A stretch of 64,000 nucleotides of DNA from UBA1433 sp964581565 (GTDB taxonomy: Bacteria > Bacillota > Clostridia > Eubacteriales > UBA1433). How positions within the stretch are numbered: position 1 is the stretch's first letter; each line of letters begins with the position of its first letter. The notes beneath the pieces are model-generated. The model did no database searches and had not been told where the DNA came from. It saw only the letters and a program-made list of their open reading frames with translations. The stretch is from positions 1 through 64,000 of the forward strand of contig CAZOOZ010000009.1 in assembly GCA_964581565.1 (NCBI GenBank). The letters run 5' to 3'. A program made the translations under genes and the position numbers. Below are positions 24,608-33,745 of the stretch, in pieces.

Positions 24608-25732
24608 ATGAGTAAAAGGGATTATTATGAGGTTTTGGGTGTAAACAAAAGTGCAACTGCAGAAGAAATAAAAAAAGCATACAGGAAAAAAGCATTGGAA
24701 TATCATCCGGACAAAAATCCCGGGGATAAAGCTGCCGAAGAAAAATTTAAAGAGGCCGGCGAAGCATATGAAATATTAAGTGATGAAAAAAAACGGGCGG
24801 CCTATGATCAATATGGTCACGATGGAGTAAATCCAAATACCGGCGGTTTTGGCGGCGGAGGTTTCAGTGGTACGGGATTTGGCGGTTTTGAAGATATATT
24901 TGACATATTCGGAAGCTTTGGTGGGTTCAACACAGGGGGCAGACGCGGACCTAAAAAAGGCAGAGACATAAGAGTCAATTTAAGGATAAGTTTTGAAGAA
25001 GCGGCGTTTGGCTGTGAAAAAACTGTTAAAATTACAAGAAATGAAAAGTGTTCTGAATGTGGCGGCAGCGGAGCTGCAAAAGGAAGCAGCAGAAAAACAT
25101 GCAGTATGTGTGGCGGCACCGGGCAAGTGAAAAATGTCCAGCAAACACCATTTGGCGCGTTTCAGAGTGTAAAGACTTGTGAGATGTGCGGCGGCACAGG
25201 AAGCATTGTCGAAAAACCGTGTCCTACATGCAAAGGTACCGGATTTGAAAGAAGAACAAAAACACTGACAATTAATATTCCGGCAGGTGTCGATAATGAC
25301 ACAGTGCTACCATTAAGGGGAGAAGGCGAAGCCGGAGAACGCGGAGCCGAGAACGGGGACGTGTATATTTATATTACTGTTAAGCCTCATGAATATTATG
25401 AAAGAGACGGTAAAGACATATATTTGGAAGTGCCTATTACTTATGCACAAGCCGCATTGGGATATGACTTAATGGTTCCGACATTATATGGCAAAGTAAA
25501 GCTGAAAATTCCTGAAGGCACCCAGCCAAATCAAAAATTCAGGATCAAAGGCAAGGGAGTTACTTCTCTTCGAGGATTTGGAAAAGGTGATATGTTTGTT
25601 ACGGTAAAGTTGGAAGTACCAAAAAAATTAAACAGTGTACAGAAAAAAGCCCTGAAAAATTATGACACTCTTGCAGGAGAAGAAGTACATGAGATTGGCA
25701 AAGCGTTCTGGGATAGAATAAATAAAGTATAA
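24608..25732 (+). CDS. dnaJ: Chaperone protein DnaJ (Hsp40)
   Basis: This type I Hsp40 of 374 residues has the J domain with HPD (YHPDKNPGDK), a Gly/Phe-rich linker, four zinc-binding repeats (CSECGGSG, CSMCGGTG, CEMCGGTG, CPTCKGTG) and C-terminal substrate-binding domains. It stimulates DnaK ATPase and hands over substrates. AAAGGAGGG precedes the ATG. Confidence 0.97.
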   Translation: MSKRDYYEVLGVNKSATAEEIKKAYRKKALEYHPDKNPGDKAAEEKFKEAGEAYEILSDEKKRAAYDQYGHDGVNPNTGGFGGGGFSGTGFGGFEDIFDIFGSFGGFNTGGRRGPKKGRDIRVNLRISFEEAAFGCEKTVKITRNEKCSECGGSGAAKGSSRKTCSMCGGTGQVKNVQQTPFGAFQSVKTCEMCGGTGSIVEKPCPTCKGTGFERRTKTLTINIPAGVDNDTVLPLRGEGEAGERGAENGDVYIYITVKPHEYYERDGKDIYLEVPITYAQAALGYDLMVPTLYGKVKLKIPEGTQPNQKFRIKGKGVTSLRGFGKGDMFVTVKLEVPKKLNSVQKKALKNYDTLAGEEVHEIGKAFWDRINKV

Positions 25733-25772
25733 TAAAAAGGCTGTTTTAAAGAATTCTTTAAACAGCTTTTTT
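25733..25772. terminator. Bidirectional terminator between dnaJ and maf
   Basis: AAAAAGGCTGTTTTAAAG / CTTTAAACAGCTTTTTT forms a long stem with T runs on both strands between convergent genes. Confidence 0.82.
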
Positions 25773-25774
25773 AG

Positions 25775-26362
25775 TTATAAAATATAGATATCAAATTCTT
25801 TTAATAAATCGTATAACAAACTTATTGGCAGTCCGACAACATTGTAAAAACATCCTTCGATTCTGTTTATAAAAACACTTCCGAGTCCTTGTATACCGTA
25901 AGCACCGGCTTTGTCAAAAGGCTCGCCCGATGCAATATAGGCAGAAATCTCTGCTTGTGTTATGTTTTTAAACGTAACTTTGGTCTTTTTACTTTTATAA
26001 ATAGCTTTGCCTGACAATGTATCAAGAACATACACGCCTGTAAGTACTTCATGTGTCTGAGATGATAATTTTTGCAGCATATTAAAAGCCTCAATATCAT
26101 CTTTTGGCTTTGTAAGTACGGTGCCGCCATGAATAACAACCGTATCGGCTGCAATAATCAAAGCATTTAATATCGAATATTTATCAATAATAGAACAAGC
26201 CTTTTTATAAGTAATATTTTTTATATTTTCATCTATGCATAAGAGATTATCAAACTGTTCATTAGTAACAGGTTTTAAAATTTCAAAATCTAAACCAAGC
26301 ATCTCCATAAGCTGCTTTCGTCTGGGGGATGCGGAGGCTAAAATAATTTTTTTATCATTCAT
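25775..26362 (-). CDS. maf: Maf-family nucleoside triphosphate pyrophosphatase
   Basis: A 195-residue house-cleaning pyrophosphatase acting on non-canonical or dTTP/UTP-type nucleotides. ILASASPRRKQLME at the N-terminus, AADTVV near 71 and KAGAYGIQGLG near 150 are the Maf motifs. It is the last gene of a minus-strand group, starting ten bases after the ECF gene stop. Confidence 0.92.
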   Translation of the reverse strand: MNDKKIILASASPRRKQLMEMLGLDFEILKPVTNEQFDNLLCIDENIKNITYKKACSIIDKYSILNALIIAADTVVIHGGTVLTKPKDDIEAFNMLQKLSSQTHEVLTGVYVLDTLSGKAIYKSKKTKVTFKNITQAEISAYIASGEPFDKAGAYGIQGLGSVFINRIEGCFYNVVGLPISLLYDLLKEFDIYIL

Positions 26363-26372
26363 ATGATTTAAT

Positions 26373-26882
26373 TTAAATTTCCGCCTTTTTAATAGCTTTT
26401 TGTGCCAGAAGAGCCAACGGCAAGCCGAACACGATTCCTATAATATCATGTAAAATCTCCGAAGGCATAGAAGCAATCGGAACCAGCCAGTTCCCGACAA
26501 TAATCGCTTCTGCGGCATAGTAACCCGCCATCTCCCAGAGACTGCATAATATGTATGCGCCGATGATTACAAAATAATTTTTTTTCTTATTATGGATTAA
26601 TGATGACAATATCATAACCTGTACGAAACGTATCACAAAAGTAAACGGAGCCCATGCAGCCCAACCCGATAAAAGGTCAAATATTGTCATACCCAGTGCA
26701 ACACTGATTGCTGCATAAGGGGGCAGAAGAATATAGGCGGCGACAAATAAAATTACACTCCCGAGATGTATAAGCCCGCCGCTTGAAGGTGCTATGGGTA
26801 TATGAATATAGGTTGCAACTATTGTTAAAGCTGCAAATAAACCACATAAAACAATATTTTTAACTTTATCTGCCTGATGCAT
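26373..26882 (-). CDS. ECF transporter S component (substrate unknown)
   Basis: A 169-residue integral membrane protein with about five or six helices, LIHLGSVILFVAAYILLPP and ALGMTIFDLLSGWAAWAPFTFVIRFVQ being typical of ECF S components, which bind a vitamin or cofactor precursor and associate with a shared EcfAAT module. No energy-coupling genes are nearby, so it belongs to the group II (shared module) type. The substrate cannot be assigned and no vitamin riboswitch precedes it. GGAGGA is the ribosome binding site. Confidence 0.75.
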   Translation of the reverse strand: MHQADKVKNIVLCGLFAALTIVATYIHIPIAPSSGGLIHLGSVILFVAAYILLPPYAAISVALGMTIFDLLSGWAAWAPFTFVIRFVQVMILSSLIHNKKKNYFVIIGAYILCSLWEMAGYYAAEAIIVGNWLVPIASMPSEILHDIIGIVFGLPLALLAQKAIKKAEI

Positions 26883-26963
26883 ATTTCCTCCGGATTTAAG
26901 TATATTTTGTAAAATTAAATAAATATTATAGCATTTGTAAACTTTTTTTAAAAGAGTATTTGT

Positions 26964-27686
26964 TTAACATGTAATTCGTGAAAAAATTTCTCCTATACTG
27001 CCATAAAAAATATAATCTGCAATATGATCACGCTGTGTGGGGGTTTTATTGATCAATACCAATTTATTTTTTTTATAGGCATCAACCATGCCGGCTGCGG
27101 GATAGACAGATAAACTGGTGCCGCCGATAATAAGCACATCTGCATTCGATATATATTCCATCGATTTTTGCAGCACATAAGAATTCAGCGTTTCGCCATA
27201 TAGCACAATATCCGGTTTGATTATTCCGCCGCATGTGCATTTTGGTATCCCCTTGTTTTCATATATATACTGCGCGGAATATTCTTTATGGCAATTCAAG
27301 CAAAAATTGCGGTGGATGCTGCCATGTAGTTCAAATACATTTTTGCTGCCAGCTGCCTGATGAAGGCCGTCAATATTTTGTGTGATGACTGCACTGACTT
27401 TGCCGGCTTGTTCAAGTTGAGCAAGTTTTTTATGTGCTTGGTTGGGTAATGCGTCAAGTTTATATATTTTTTCTCTGTTGAATTGATAAAAATACTCAGT
27501 ATGCGTATAAAAAAATTCATGGCTCAGGATTTCTTCTGCCGGGTATTCATAGCTTTGATTATAAATACCGTGCTCACTTCGAAAATCAGGAATCCCGCTT
27601 TCGACAGAAACACCTGCGCCTCCGAAAAAGACAATATTATCAGAACCATCAATAATTTGCTGAAGTTTACTAATATCTGTATCCAT
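26964..27686 (-). CDS. NAD-dependent protein deacylase (SIR2 / CobB-like sirtuin)
   Basis: A sirtuin of 240 residues. NAD binding: FFGGAGVSVESGIPDFRS at about 20-37 and TQNIDGLH at 102-109; catalytic His121 in ELHGS; zinc cysteines C129, C132, C150 and C152; later GGTSLSVYPAAG. It removes acetyl or acyl groups from lysines using NAD. It lacks N-terminal extensions and is a compact bacterial class. AAGGAG precedes its ATG. It is transcribed in the same direction as trkH upstream of it. Confidence 0.93.
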   Translation of the reverse strand: MDTDISKLQQIIDGSDNIVFFGGAGVSVESGIPDFRSEHGIYNQSYEYPAEEILSHEFFYTHTEYFYQFNREKIYKLDALPNQAHKKLAQLEQAGKVSAVITQNIDGLHQAAGSKNVFELHGSIHRNFCLNCHKEYSAQYIYENKGIPKCTCGGIIKPDIVLYGETLNSYVLQKSMEYISNADVLIIGGTSLSVYPAAGMVDAYKKNKLVLINKTPTQRDHIADYIFYGSIGEIFSRITC

Positions 27687-27734
27687 TGCATACTCCTTTA
27701 TAGATTTAATTATACCTATTATACTACAATAAAA

Positions 27735-29186
27735 TTATAATTTAGTGATAACTCCTTTTTTAGGGGCAAATAAAAATATAATAGGCAATATTTCCAGCCT
27801 TCCGATGAGCATGCATAAAGATAATATCATTTTACTGAATGAAGAAAATATAGAGTAATTGCCTACGGGGCCCACCAGTTCAAGACCCGGGCCTATATTG
27901 CCTATGGAGGCAATAACCGAAGATATGGTTGTTGTAAAATCGAGATTTTCAAACGAAATGATAATCGTAGCAATAATGCCAATTGTAATATAAAGCAAAA
28001 GAAAAATCAGAACATTGTTTACCGTAGCGTTATTTATTGAGTGATTATCGAGAGAAACGCTTTTTACGATATTTGGATGAGTGATTTTTTTAAGCGAAAT
28101 ACGCATGGATTTAAACATAATAATAATACGGACAACTTTGATTCCGCCGCCTGTAGATGAAGCACAGCTACCGACTAACATCAAAAGCAATAAAATAGAT
28201 TTGCTGAAAGTGGGCCAAAGATTAAAATCTGTTGACGAAAAACCTGTTGTCGTCATAATGGAAGATGCTTGAAAAGATGAATAGCGCAGTGAGACAAGCA
28301 TATTATTGTCATAATAGCTGAGTGTATTGATTGCAATTAAAATAATAGAGATTAGCATAATGCTTATATACACGCGTAATTCTTCGGATTTAAAAGCTTG
28401 TGAAATATTTTTTGTAAGTATTGTGAAATAAACAGTAAAATTCACGCCAAAAAGAAACATGAACACAGTAATAATTGTTTCAATCGGAACAGAATTATAG
28501 GAGCCTATGCTCAAGTTTTTGTTTGAAAAGCCGCCTGTGCCAGCTGTGCTCATTGCGTGGAGCACAGCATCATATAAACTCATACCTGCGATTTTTAAAC
28601 AAACCACCTGTAATATGGTGAGTGTTGTATAAATAGTATATAATATCAAAGCCGTTTTTCGCAGGCTGGGTACAAGCTTTGAAGGTGAAGGCCCGGTGCT
28701 CTCGGCTTTCATGAGATGTATTCCGCTTCCGCCTATGGATGGCAAAATAGCAAGCGCCAGCACCAAAACCCCCATACCACCCAGCCAATGCGTCATACTT
28801 CGCCAAAAAAGAATGCCTTTCGGCAGAGATTCAATTTCTGTAAGGATAGAAGCGCCTGTTGTTGTAAAGCCGGATACAGATTCGAAAACACTATTTATGA
28901 AGGATGGAATGGCTCCGCTGAAGTAAAACGGTAAGGCTCCTGCGAGGCACATTATGATCCACGCCAGAGCGACCGCTGTAAATCCATCTTTGACGTAAAA
29001 TCTTTTTTCTTTAATTTCTTGAATCACAAATGGTAAGCCCAAAAAAAACATAACAAAAGAGATAATTAAAAAAGGGATAAAATCTGCCTGTTTATTTACG
29101 AAAGCTATTATTGTAGAAGGGATCATAAAAATAGCTTCAACACACAGCACAAAACCTAAAACTTTTCTTATTGCTCGTATATTCAT
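27735..29186 (-). CDS. trkH: Trk-type K+ transport system, membrane subunit TrkH
   Basis: A 483-residue potassium channel-like subunit with four M1-P-M2 repeats. The pore-loop regions are TTTGAS, STAGTGGFSN, MTTTGFSST and GNIGPGLELVGP, each with the conserved filter glycine. It mediates K+ uptake with the cytosolic TrkA gate encoded 18 bases upstream. A second system (KtrAB) is encoded at 53348-55360. Confidence 0.93.
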   Translation of the reverse strand: MNIRAIRKVLGFVLCVEAIFMIPSTIIAFVNKQADFIPFLIISFVMFFLGLPFVIQEIKEKRFYVKDGFTAVALAWIIMCLAGALPFYFSGAIPSFINSVFESVSGFTTTGASILTEIESLPKGILFWRSMTHWLGGMGVLVLALAILPSIGGSGIHLMKAESTGPSPSKLVPSLRKTALILYTIYTTLTILQVVCLKIAGMSLYDAVLHAMSTAGTGGFSNKNLSIGSYNSVPIETIITVFMFLFGVNFTVYFTILTKNISQAFKSEELRVYISIMLISIILIAINTLSYYDNNMLVSLRYSSFQASSIMTTTGFSSTDFNLWPTFSKSILLLLMLVGSCASSTGGGIKVVRIIIMFKSMRISLKKITHPNIVKSVSLDNHSINNATVNNVLIFLLLYITIGIIATIIISFENLDFTTTISSVIASIGNIGPGLELVGPVGNYSIFSSFSKMILSLCMLIGRLEILPIIFLFAPKKGVITKL

Positions 29187-29204
29187 TAAACAAGTAACTC
29201 CATC

Positions 29205-30557
29205 TTATAATATTTCGGTTAAGTTGGTCATATGTGGTTGTGAAGTTATCACAATAATGCTGTCGTTTAACTTGATATAATCATCTCCTCTTGGAATGAT
29301 AATTCTATTATCTCTGGCAATAACAGCTATTAAAACATTATCTTTAATTTTTAGATTTTTTAAAGGAATATTTAAAAAATCATAGTCATGTTCAACGGCG
29401 AATTCTAAAGCTTGCATGTTATTCTCATTCATCATATAAAGCTGATTAATGGAAGGATCTTCTTTCATTTTGAAATTCCTTGCATAACGTAGAATATGGT
29501 TCGCAGTAATGAGCTTGGGGCTGATAATGCTGTCAATACCGATTTCTTCAATGATATCCAATCCTTTTATTCGTGTAACCTTTGCTATCGTTTTTTCAGC
29601 ACCTGATTTTTTTGCAATAAGAGAAGAGATGATGTTGGCTTCATCATGCCCCATTAAAGCAATGAATGCACCGGAGGATCTCATATCTTCAAATTCTAAA
29701 AAATCATAATCAGTGCCATCGCCGTTAATGATCATAGCATCTGGGAAAAGCTGGCTTAATTTAACACATTTTTCAGGATTCTGCTCTATTATTTTTACTT
29801 TTATTTTTGTTTGCAGAAGTATTTGTGTCAAATAAATCGATATTCGTCCACCTCCGATGATCATCACATCTTTGAGTCTGTTATAGTGTTTGTTTTTCTG
29901 CTGCAAAAATGTATTGACCGAATTGGCCTCGCCGATAATAAAAATATAATCGTCTTTTTTAAACGTAAAATCTCCTTTTGGAATCAAGGTTTGATTTTCA
30001 CGTTCAATTGCGGCGACCAGAATGCTCGCTTCATTAAAATCAGTTATTTTATTTAATGATCTGCCGATTAGAGGAGATTTATCATCTATTTTATATTTGG
30101 TGAGAATGACTCTGTTATCTGCAAAAAGTTCAATATTTGACACATTCGGCCATAGAAGTAATCTGGATATATGCACTGCGGCAGCATATTCCGGGTTAAT
30201 AGTTTGGTCAAGACCAAGTTCTTCCATAAGTGCATTCACTTCTTTGGAGTGCTCCGGGTCCCGGATACGTGCGATGGTATACTTAGCGCCCATGCGTTTG
30301 GCATATAAGCAGCATATCATGTTAATTTCATCTTGATTTGTAACAGCGATAACTAAGTCGGAATGCATTACATCAGCCTCATGCAAAGTTTTTATATTGA
30401 GTCCGCTGCCCTCAACAAAGATAACTTCTAAATCTTCACTGTTTTGATTTAAAACATTTTCATTTTTATCTATAATTGTGACATCATTTCCTTCTTTAGA
30501 TAAAACCTTTGCAAGTGTGCTGCCTACTTTACCATCTCCAATAATAATGATATTCAT
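29205..30557 (-). CDS. trkA: Trk system potassium uptake regulator TrkA (two RCK units)
   Basis: The 450-residue cytosolic gate has two tandem RCK units, each a Rossmann domain plus TrkA_C: IIIGDGKVGSTLAKVL at the start and MIIGGGRISIYLTQIL near 230. Two-unit TrkA fits the TrkH-type partner. ATG at 30557 is chosen because TAGGAG lies just upstream; longer in-frame reading frames begin in the leader. Confidence 0.93.
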   Translation of the reverse strand: MNIIIIGDGKVGSTLAKVLSKEGNDVTIIDKNENVLNQNSEDLEVIFVEGSGLNIKTLHEADVMHSDLVIAVTNQDEINMICCLYAKRMGAKYTIARIRDPEHSKEVNALMEELGLDQTINPEYAAAVHISRLLLWPNVSNIELFADNRVILTKYKIDDKSPLIGRSLNKITDFNEASILVAAIERENQTLIPKGDFTFKKDDYIFIIGEANSVNTFLQQKNKHYNRLKDVMIIGGGRISIYLTQILLQTKIKVKIIEQNPEKCVKLSQLFPDAMIINGDGTDYDFLEFEDMRSSGAFIALMGHDEANIISSLIAKKSGAEKTIAKVTRIKGLDIIEEIGIDSIISPKLITANHILRYARNFKMKEDPSINQLYMMNENNMQALEFAVEHDYDFLNIPLKNLKIKDNVLIAVIARDNRIIIPRGDDYIKLNDSIIVITSQPHMTNLTEIL

Positions 30558-30684
30558 ATATACTCCTACGTGTAAATAGTAATTGACAAACAAAATCCAG
30601 TGGCAAAATTGCACTAAATATAATTATTATATAATTTTTTTATTAAAAATCCATATATAATAGGCATATTTTATAATTTGTTCT

Positions 30685-30713
30685 TTGAAATTACATATGT
30701 CATGTAGTAAAAT
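30685..30713 (+). promoter_or_regulatory. Sigma-A promoter of the DUF1537-pdxA2 pair
   Basis: TTGAAA (30685-30690), 17 bp and TAAAAT (30708-30713), with start near 30720. A second TATAAT at 30715 lacks a good -35. Confidence 0.55.
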
Positions 30714-30750
30714 ATATAATGTGATAAACATTTTTTAAGGGGATTTTTAT

Positions 30751-32040
30751 ATGCCAAAATATGCATCTATAACCGATAATCTTCAAGGCGCATGTATTAA
30801 TGCTTCATTGATTGAACAAAAAGGGATCAGCAGTTGCGTAGCGTTTTCCAATGCCCAATTTACAAATAATACATTAGATAATTTTGATGTGGTCGTATGT
30901 GCCACGAACAGCAGATTGCAAGATGATGCGGAAGCTTACAATACTATCTATAACAAAACAGTAGGATTGCTTAATAATAACATTATACCTGTTTCAAAGC
31001 GTGTAGATTATATGTTAGAGGGAAATGTAACGGTAGAATGTGAAGCGATGTTAGATGCAATGGGGGAAGCATGTGTTGGAATTGTTGTAGCGGCAAGTCC
31101 GAAAAATCATATTACAGTGATCGGCGGTCAGATATTTAAAAATGGAACAAGTATGAAATATAAACCTGATGATATTGAAGCCGGTGGAATCTATATCTCG
31201 GAATATTTTACATCAGATATACTTATTTCTCAAAATATATATATCAACAGTGTTCGAAAAGGAACAGAAGAATTAGGGGAAAATATTAAACAAATCATCG
31301 ATAACGGTGCAAATGTCATTATTTTTGATGCACAGAGCCAGCAAGATATTGAAACTATTGCACAAGCAATAATAAATTTAAAAATTAAATTTATTTGTAT
31401 GGATGGCGGAGAATTAACGACTTGTGTAATCGGCAAATTAACTACGGTATCAAAATCAAAAATTTTAACTGTTGTTGGCAGTGTTACAGATCTAACTTAT
31501 GAACAAACAAATAAACTATTTCAGCGAAGCGACGTTTGTTGTCTGTATATTAATACAAAAAAACTTATTATTGATGTTCAGATGCGAAAAGAAGAAATAA
31601 AACGTTGTGTTCAAAGCATACAAACAATCGCAAATAGTAAAAAATATGCAGAATATACCACTTATGCCTTGATTACAGACGGAGTCATAAAAGAAAAAAG
31701 AATTAAATTTCCTAAAAACAGTAAAATCAAAGAAGATGTTTTGGGATTAATCAATTCTTCAATAGCGGAAATTGCATATATACTTTTATCGTATAATCAA
31801 TCTTTTAAAGGTATTTTTTCAACAGGAGAAGAAACGGCAATAGCGCTTTTAGAGAAATTTAATGCTGTTGGAATGGCTGCTTTTGATGAAATAATACCTA
31901 GCGTAGCCCACTGCAAAGTTATAGGCGGTGAATTTGATAAGATTCATTTTGTTATGAAAAATGGGCATAACGGTGAGGAAGACAGCATCTTAAAATGTAT
32001 TGACTATTTAAATAAAAGGATAGCTGAGGATGTATATTAA
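30751..32040 (+). CDS. Divergent DUF1537 (four-carbon acid sugar kinase-like) protein
   Basis: 429 residues. Alignable with the OtnK/DtnK family by eye: a hydrophobic N-terminal strand with ITDNLQGA where active members have DDFTGA, KRVDYMLEGNV in place of K.DSTLRGN, VVAASPKNHITVIGGQIFKNG for the PASP...GG...NG stretch, and STGEETAIALL for the SGG(D/E)TA motif. The usual KSGGFG near the C-terminus reads MKNGHNGEED. Active members phosphorylate D-threonate or D-erythronate before a PdxA2 dehydrogenase, and a PdxA2-like gene overlaps this one. Several catalytic positions are changed, so activity may be altered or lost. Confidence 0.7.
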   Translation: MPKYASITDNLQGACINASLIEQKGISSCVAFSNAQFTNNTLDNFDVVVCATNSRLQDDAEAYNTIYNKTVGLLNNNIIPVSKRVDYMLEGNVTVECEAMLDAMGEACVGIVVAASPKNHITVIGGQIFKNGTSMKYKPDDIEAGGIYISEYFTSDILISQNIYINSVRKGTEELGENIKQIIDNGANVIIFDAQSQQDIETIAQAIINLKIKFICMDGGELTTCVIGKLTTVSKSKILTVVGSVTDLTYEQTNKLFQRSDVCCLYINTKKLIIDVQMRKEEIKRCVQSIQTIANSKKYAEYTTYALITDGVIKEKRIKFPKNSKIKEDVLGLINSSIAEIAYILLSYNQSFKGIFSTGEETAIALLEKFNAVGMAAFDEIIPSVAHCKVIGGEFDKIHFVMKNGHNGEEDSILKCIDYLNKRIAEDVY

Positions 32041-33034
32041 TAAGCGCCCTGTTATAGGCGTAACAATCGGTGATCCAGCGGGGATAGGGCCCGAAATAGT
32101 GTTAAAAGCTCTGCTGGGAAGCAACATAGACAGCCTTGCGGATATTGTTGTTATCGGAGATAAAACAGTGTTGCAATGCATTATAGATTTATACCATTTA
32201 AATATTGAAATTAACTGTATTGCACAACCTTCAGAAGGAGAATATAAAAAGCATATCCTGAACTTAATTGATTTAGAGAATATTCCGGATGATTTTGCTT
32301 TTGGAAAAGTGGATCCCTTCTGTGGAAGAGCGGCATATGAATATATCAAAAAATCGGTTGATTTAGCTCAAAAAGGGCAAATAGACAGCATAGCTACGGC
32401 GCCAGTCAATAAAGAAGCTTTGAACAAAAGCGGTATCGACTACGTAGGCCAAACGGAAATTTTCGGAGCACTGACAAAGGTGAGTAATCCTTTAACGATG
32501 TTTGATACAGATGGACTTAAAATATTTTTTTTATCAAGCCATATGTCAATTAAGCAGGCAATTAATACCATTAGCGTTAAGAATATAGTATCCGGGGTAA
32601 AAGAATGCATACCCGTGCTTGAACAATATGGCCGTGAAAATCCAATACTCGCTATAGCCGGATTAAATCCGCATAGCGGCGAGAACGGATTATTCGGTGA
32701 TGAAGAATTAAGATACATAATTCCGGCAGTTGGAATACTCAGAGCAGAAGGTTATAGTGTTACCGGCCCAATACCTTCAGATGCGGTTTTCCATCTGGCT
32801 CATTGTGGCAGATATGATGCAGTGCTTGCACTATATCATGACCAAGGTCGTATTGCAGCAAAAACGTTGAATTTCGAGCATACAGTTGCGATTACAAATA
32901 AATTACCGTTTTTACGGACATCTGTCGATCATGGGACAGCAATGGAAATCGCTGCGAAAGATATAGCGAGCAGCATGAATATGCAAGCCGCCATTTTAAA
33001 AGCAATTGAATACACGCCTTATTACAATAAATAA
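32030..33034 (+). CDS. PdxA2-like 4-phosphoerythronate/4-phosphothreonate dehydrogenase
   Basis: A protein of 334 residues from the PdxA family of metal- and NAD-dependent dehydrogenases. VTIGDPAGIGPEI opens it, and the three metal-binding histidines are present in SSHMSIKQ, GLNPHSGENG and YHDQGRIAAKT, with SVDHGTAMEIA near the end. The usual GHTE substrate motif reads GQTE. The pairing with a DUF1537 gene, with an 11-base overlap, indicates the catabolic PdxA2 branch rather than vitamin B6 synthesis. It ends convergently with the next gene. Confidence 0.87.
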   Translation: MYINKRPVIGVTIGDPAGIGPEIVLKALLGSNIDSLADIVVIGDKTVLQCIIDLYHLNIEINCIAQPSEGEYKKHILNLIDLENIPDDFAFGKVDPFCGRAAYEYIKKSVDLAQKGQIDSIATAPVNKEALNKSGIDYVGQTEIFGALTKVSNPLTMFDTDGLKIFFLSSHMSIKQAINTISVKNIVSGVKECIPVLEQYGRENPILAIAGLNPHSGENGLFGDEELRYIIPAVGILRAEGYSVTGPIPSDAVFHLAHCGRYDAVLALYHDQGRIAAKTLNFEHTVAITNKLPFLRTSVDHGTAMEIAAKDIASSMNMQAAILKAIEYTPYYNK

Positions 33035-33035
33035 G

Positions 33036-33632
33036 TTATTTATAGAAATCGATCGTTTCAAGTAAATCATATATTTCATATAAATTTTCATTATTAAACG
33101 AAGTAGCAATAATGAGATAAGTTTTCTCATTATAGTTGACCGCATAATAATCCTGAAGTACAATGAGAGAGTTTATTTCTGCTGAAATATAACGGCTCTG
33201 CCAATCCAACGAACCAATGGGAGACAACTCATTTCCGCCGTCATATGTAAAATTACCTGTTTCTACTAATTCTTTTGATGTTGAATCTACCAAGTCACTT
33301 GGATCCAACAAAGTATTACTATAAAGGATAATAATACTGGGATTCGGGACATTGTTTTTTTGGGCATAATTTTCTCTGTATTTTAATGCAGTAAATATAA
33401 TATGAAAATCATTTGATGAAGTTGAATTATAATGAACATCATTTTGGTAATAAAGATTCATTTGGTGTTTTGTAAGGTAAATCCAGTCATTTGTAAGCAT
33501 AACAGTAAAACAATGTTTTTTATTTGTATATAATTCTCTGTTTGATATATGTAAAAATATGGAGATCAATATTATAAAAAAAATGATTAAAATAAAAAAA
33601 ATAATTTTTCTATATTGATAAATTTTTTTCAA
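33036..33632 (-). CDS. Membrane-anchored protein of unknown function, possibly PsbP-like
   Basis: 198 residues. A short basic start (MKKIYQYRK) and one 20-residue hydrophobic segment make an N-terminal anchor; the rest is predicted extracellular. The remainder (HCFTVMLTNDWIYL, FHIIFTALKYRENY, GSLDWQSRYI, NYNEKTYLIIATSFN) has the strand spacing of PsbP/Mog1-like domains, a tentative impression. TTG start with GAGGTG upstream. It ends one base from the pdxA2-like gene. Confidence 0.65.
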   Translation of the reverse strand: MKKIYQYRKIIFFILIIFFIILISIFLHISNRELYTNKKHCFTVMLTNDWIYLTKHQMNLYYQNDVHYNSTSSNDFHIIFTALKYRENYAQKNNVPNPSIIILYSNTLLDPSDLVDSTSKELVETGNFTYDGGNELSPIGSLDWQSRYISAEINSLIVLQDYYAVNYNEKTYLIIATSFNNENLYEIYDLLETIDFYK

Positions 33633-33696
33633 ATGCCGTCACCTCAATAAGAATCATATCAACAGAGGAATAAAAAAATTATCATTTTATGTATAT

Positions 33697-33726
33697 AAAA
33701 AAGATTGCCAATAAGGCAATCCTTTT
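33697..33726 (-). terminator. Terminator of the nfeD-SPFH operon
   Basis: On the minus strand GGATTGCC / GGCAATC forms a stem with loop TTATT, followed by TTTTTT. It lies 20 bases past the SPFH stop codon. Confidence 0.82.
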
Positions 33727-33745
33727 AAAATTAAACTGGTTTTGA

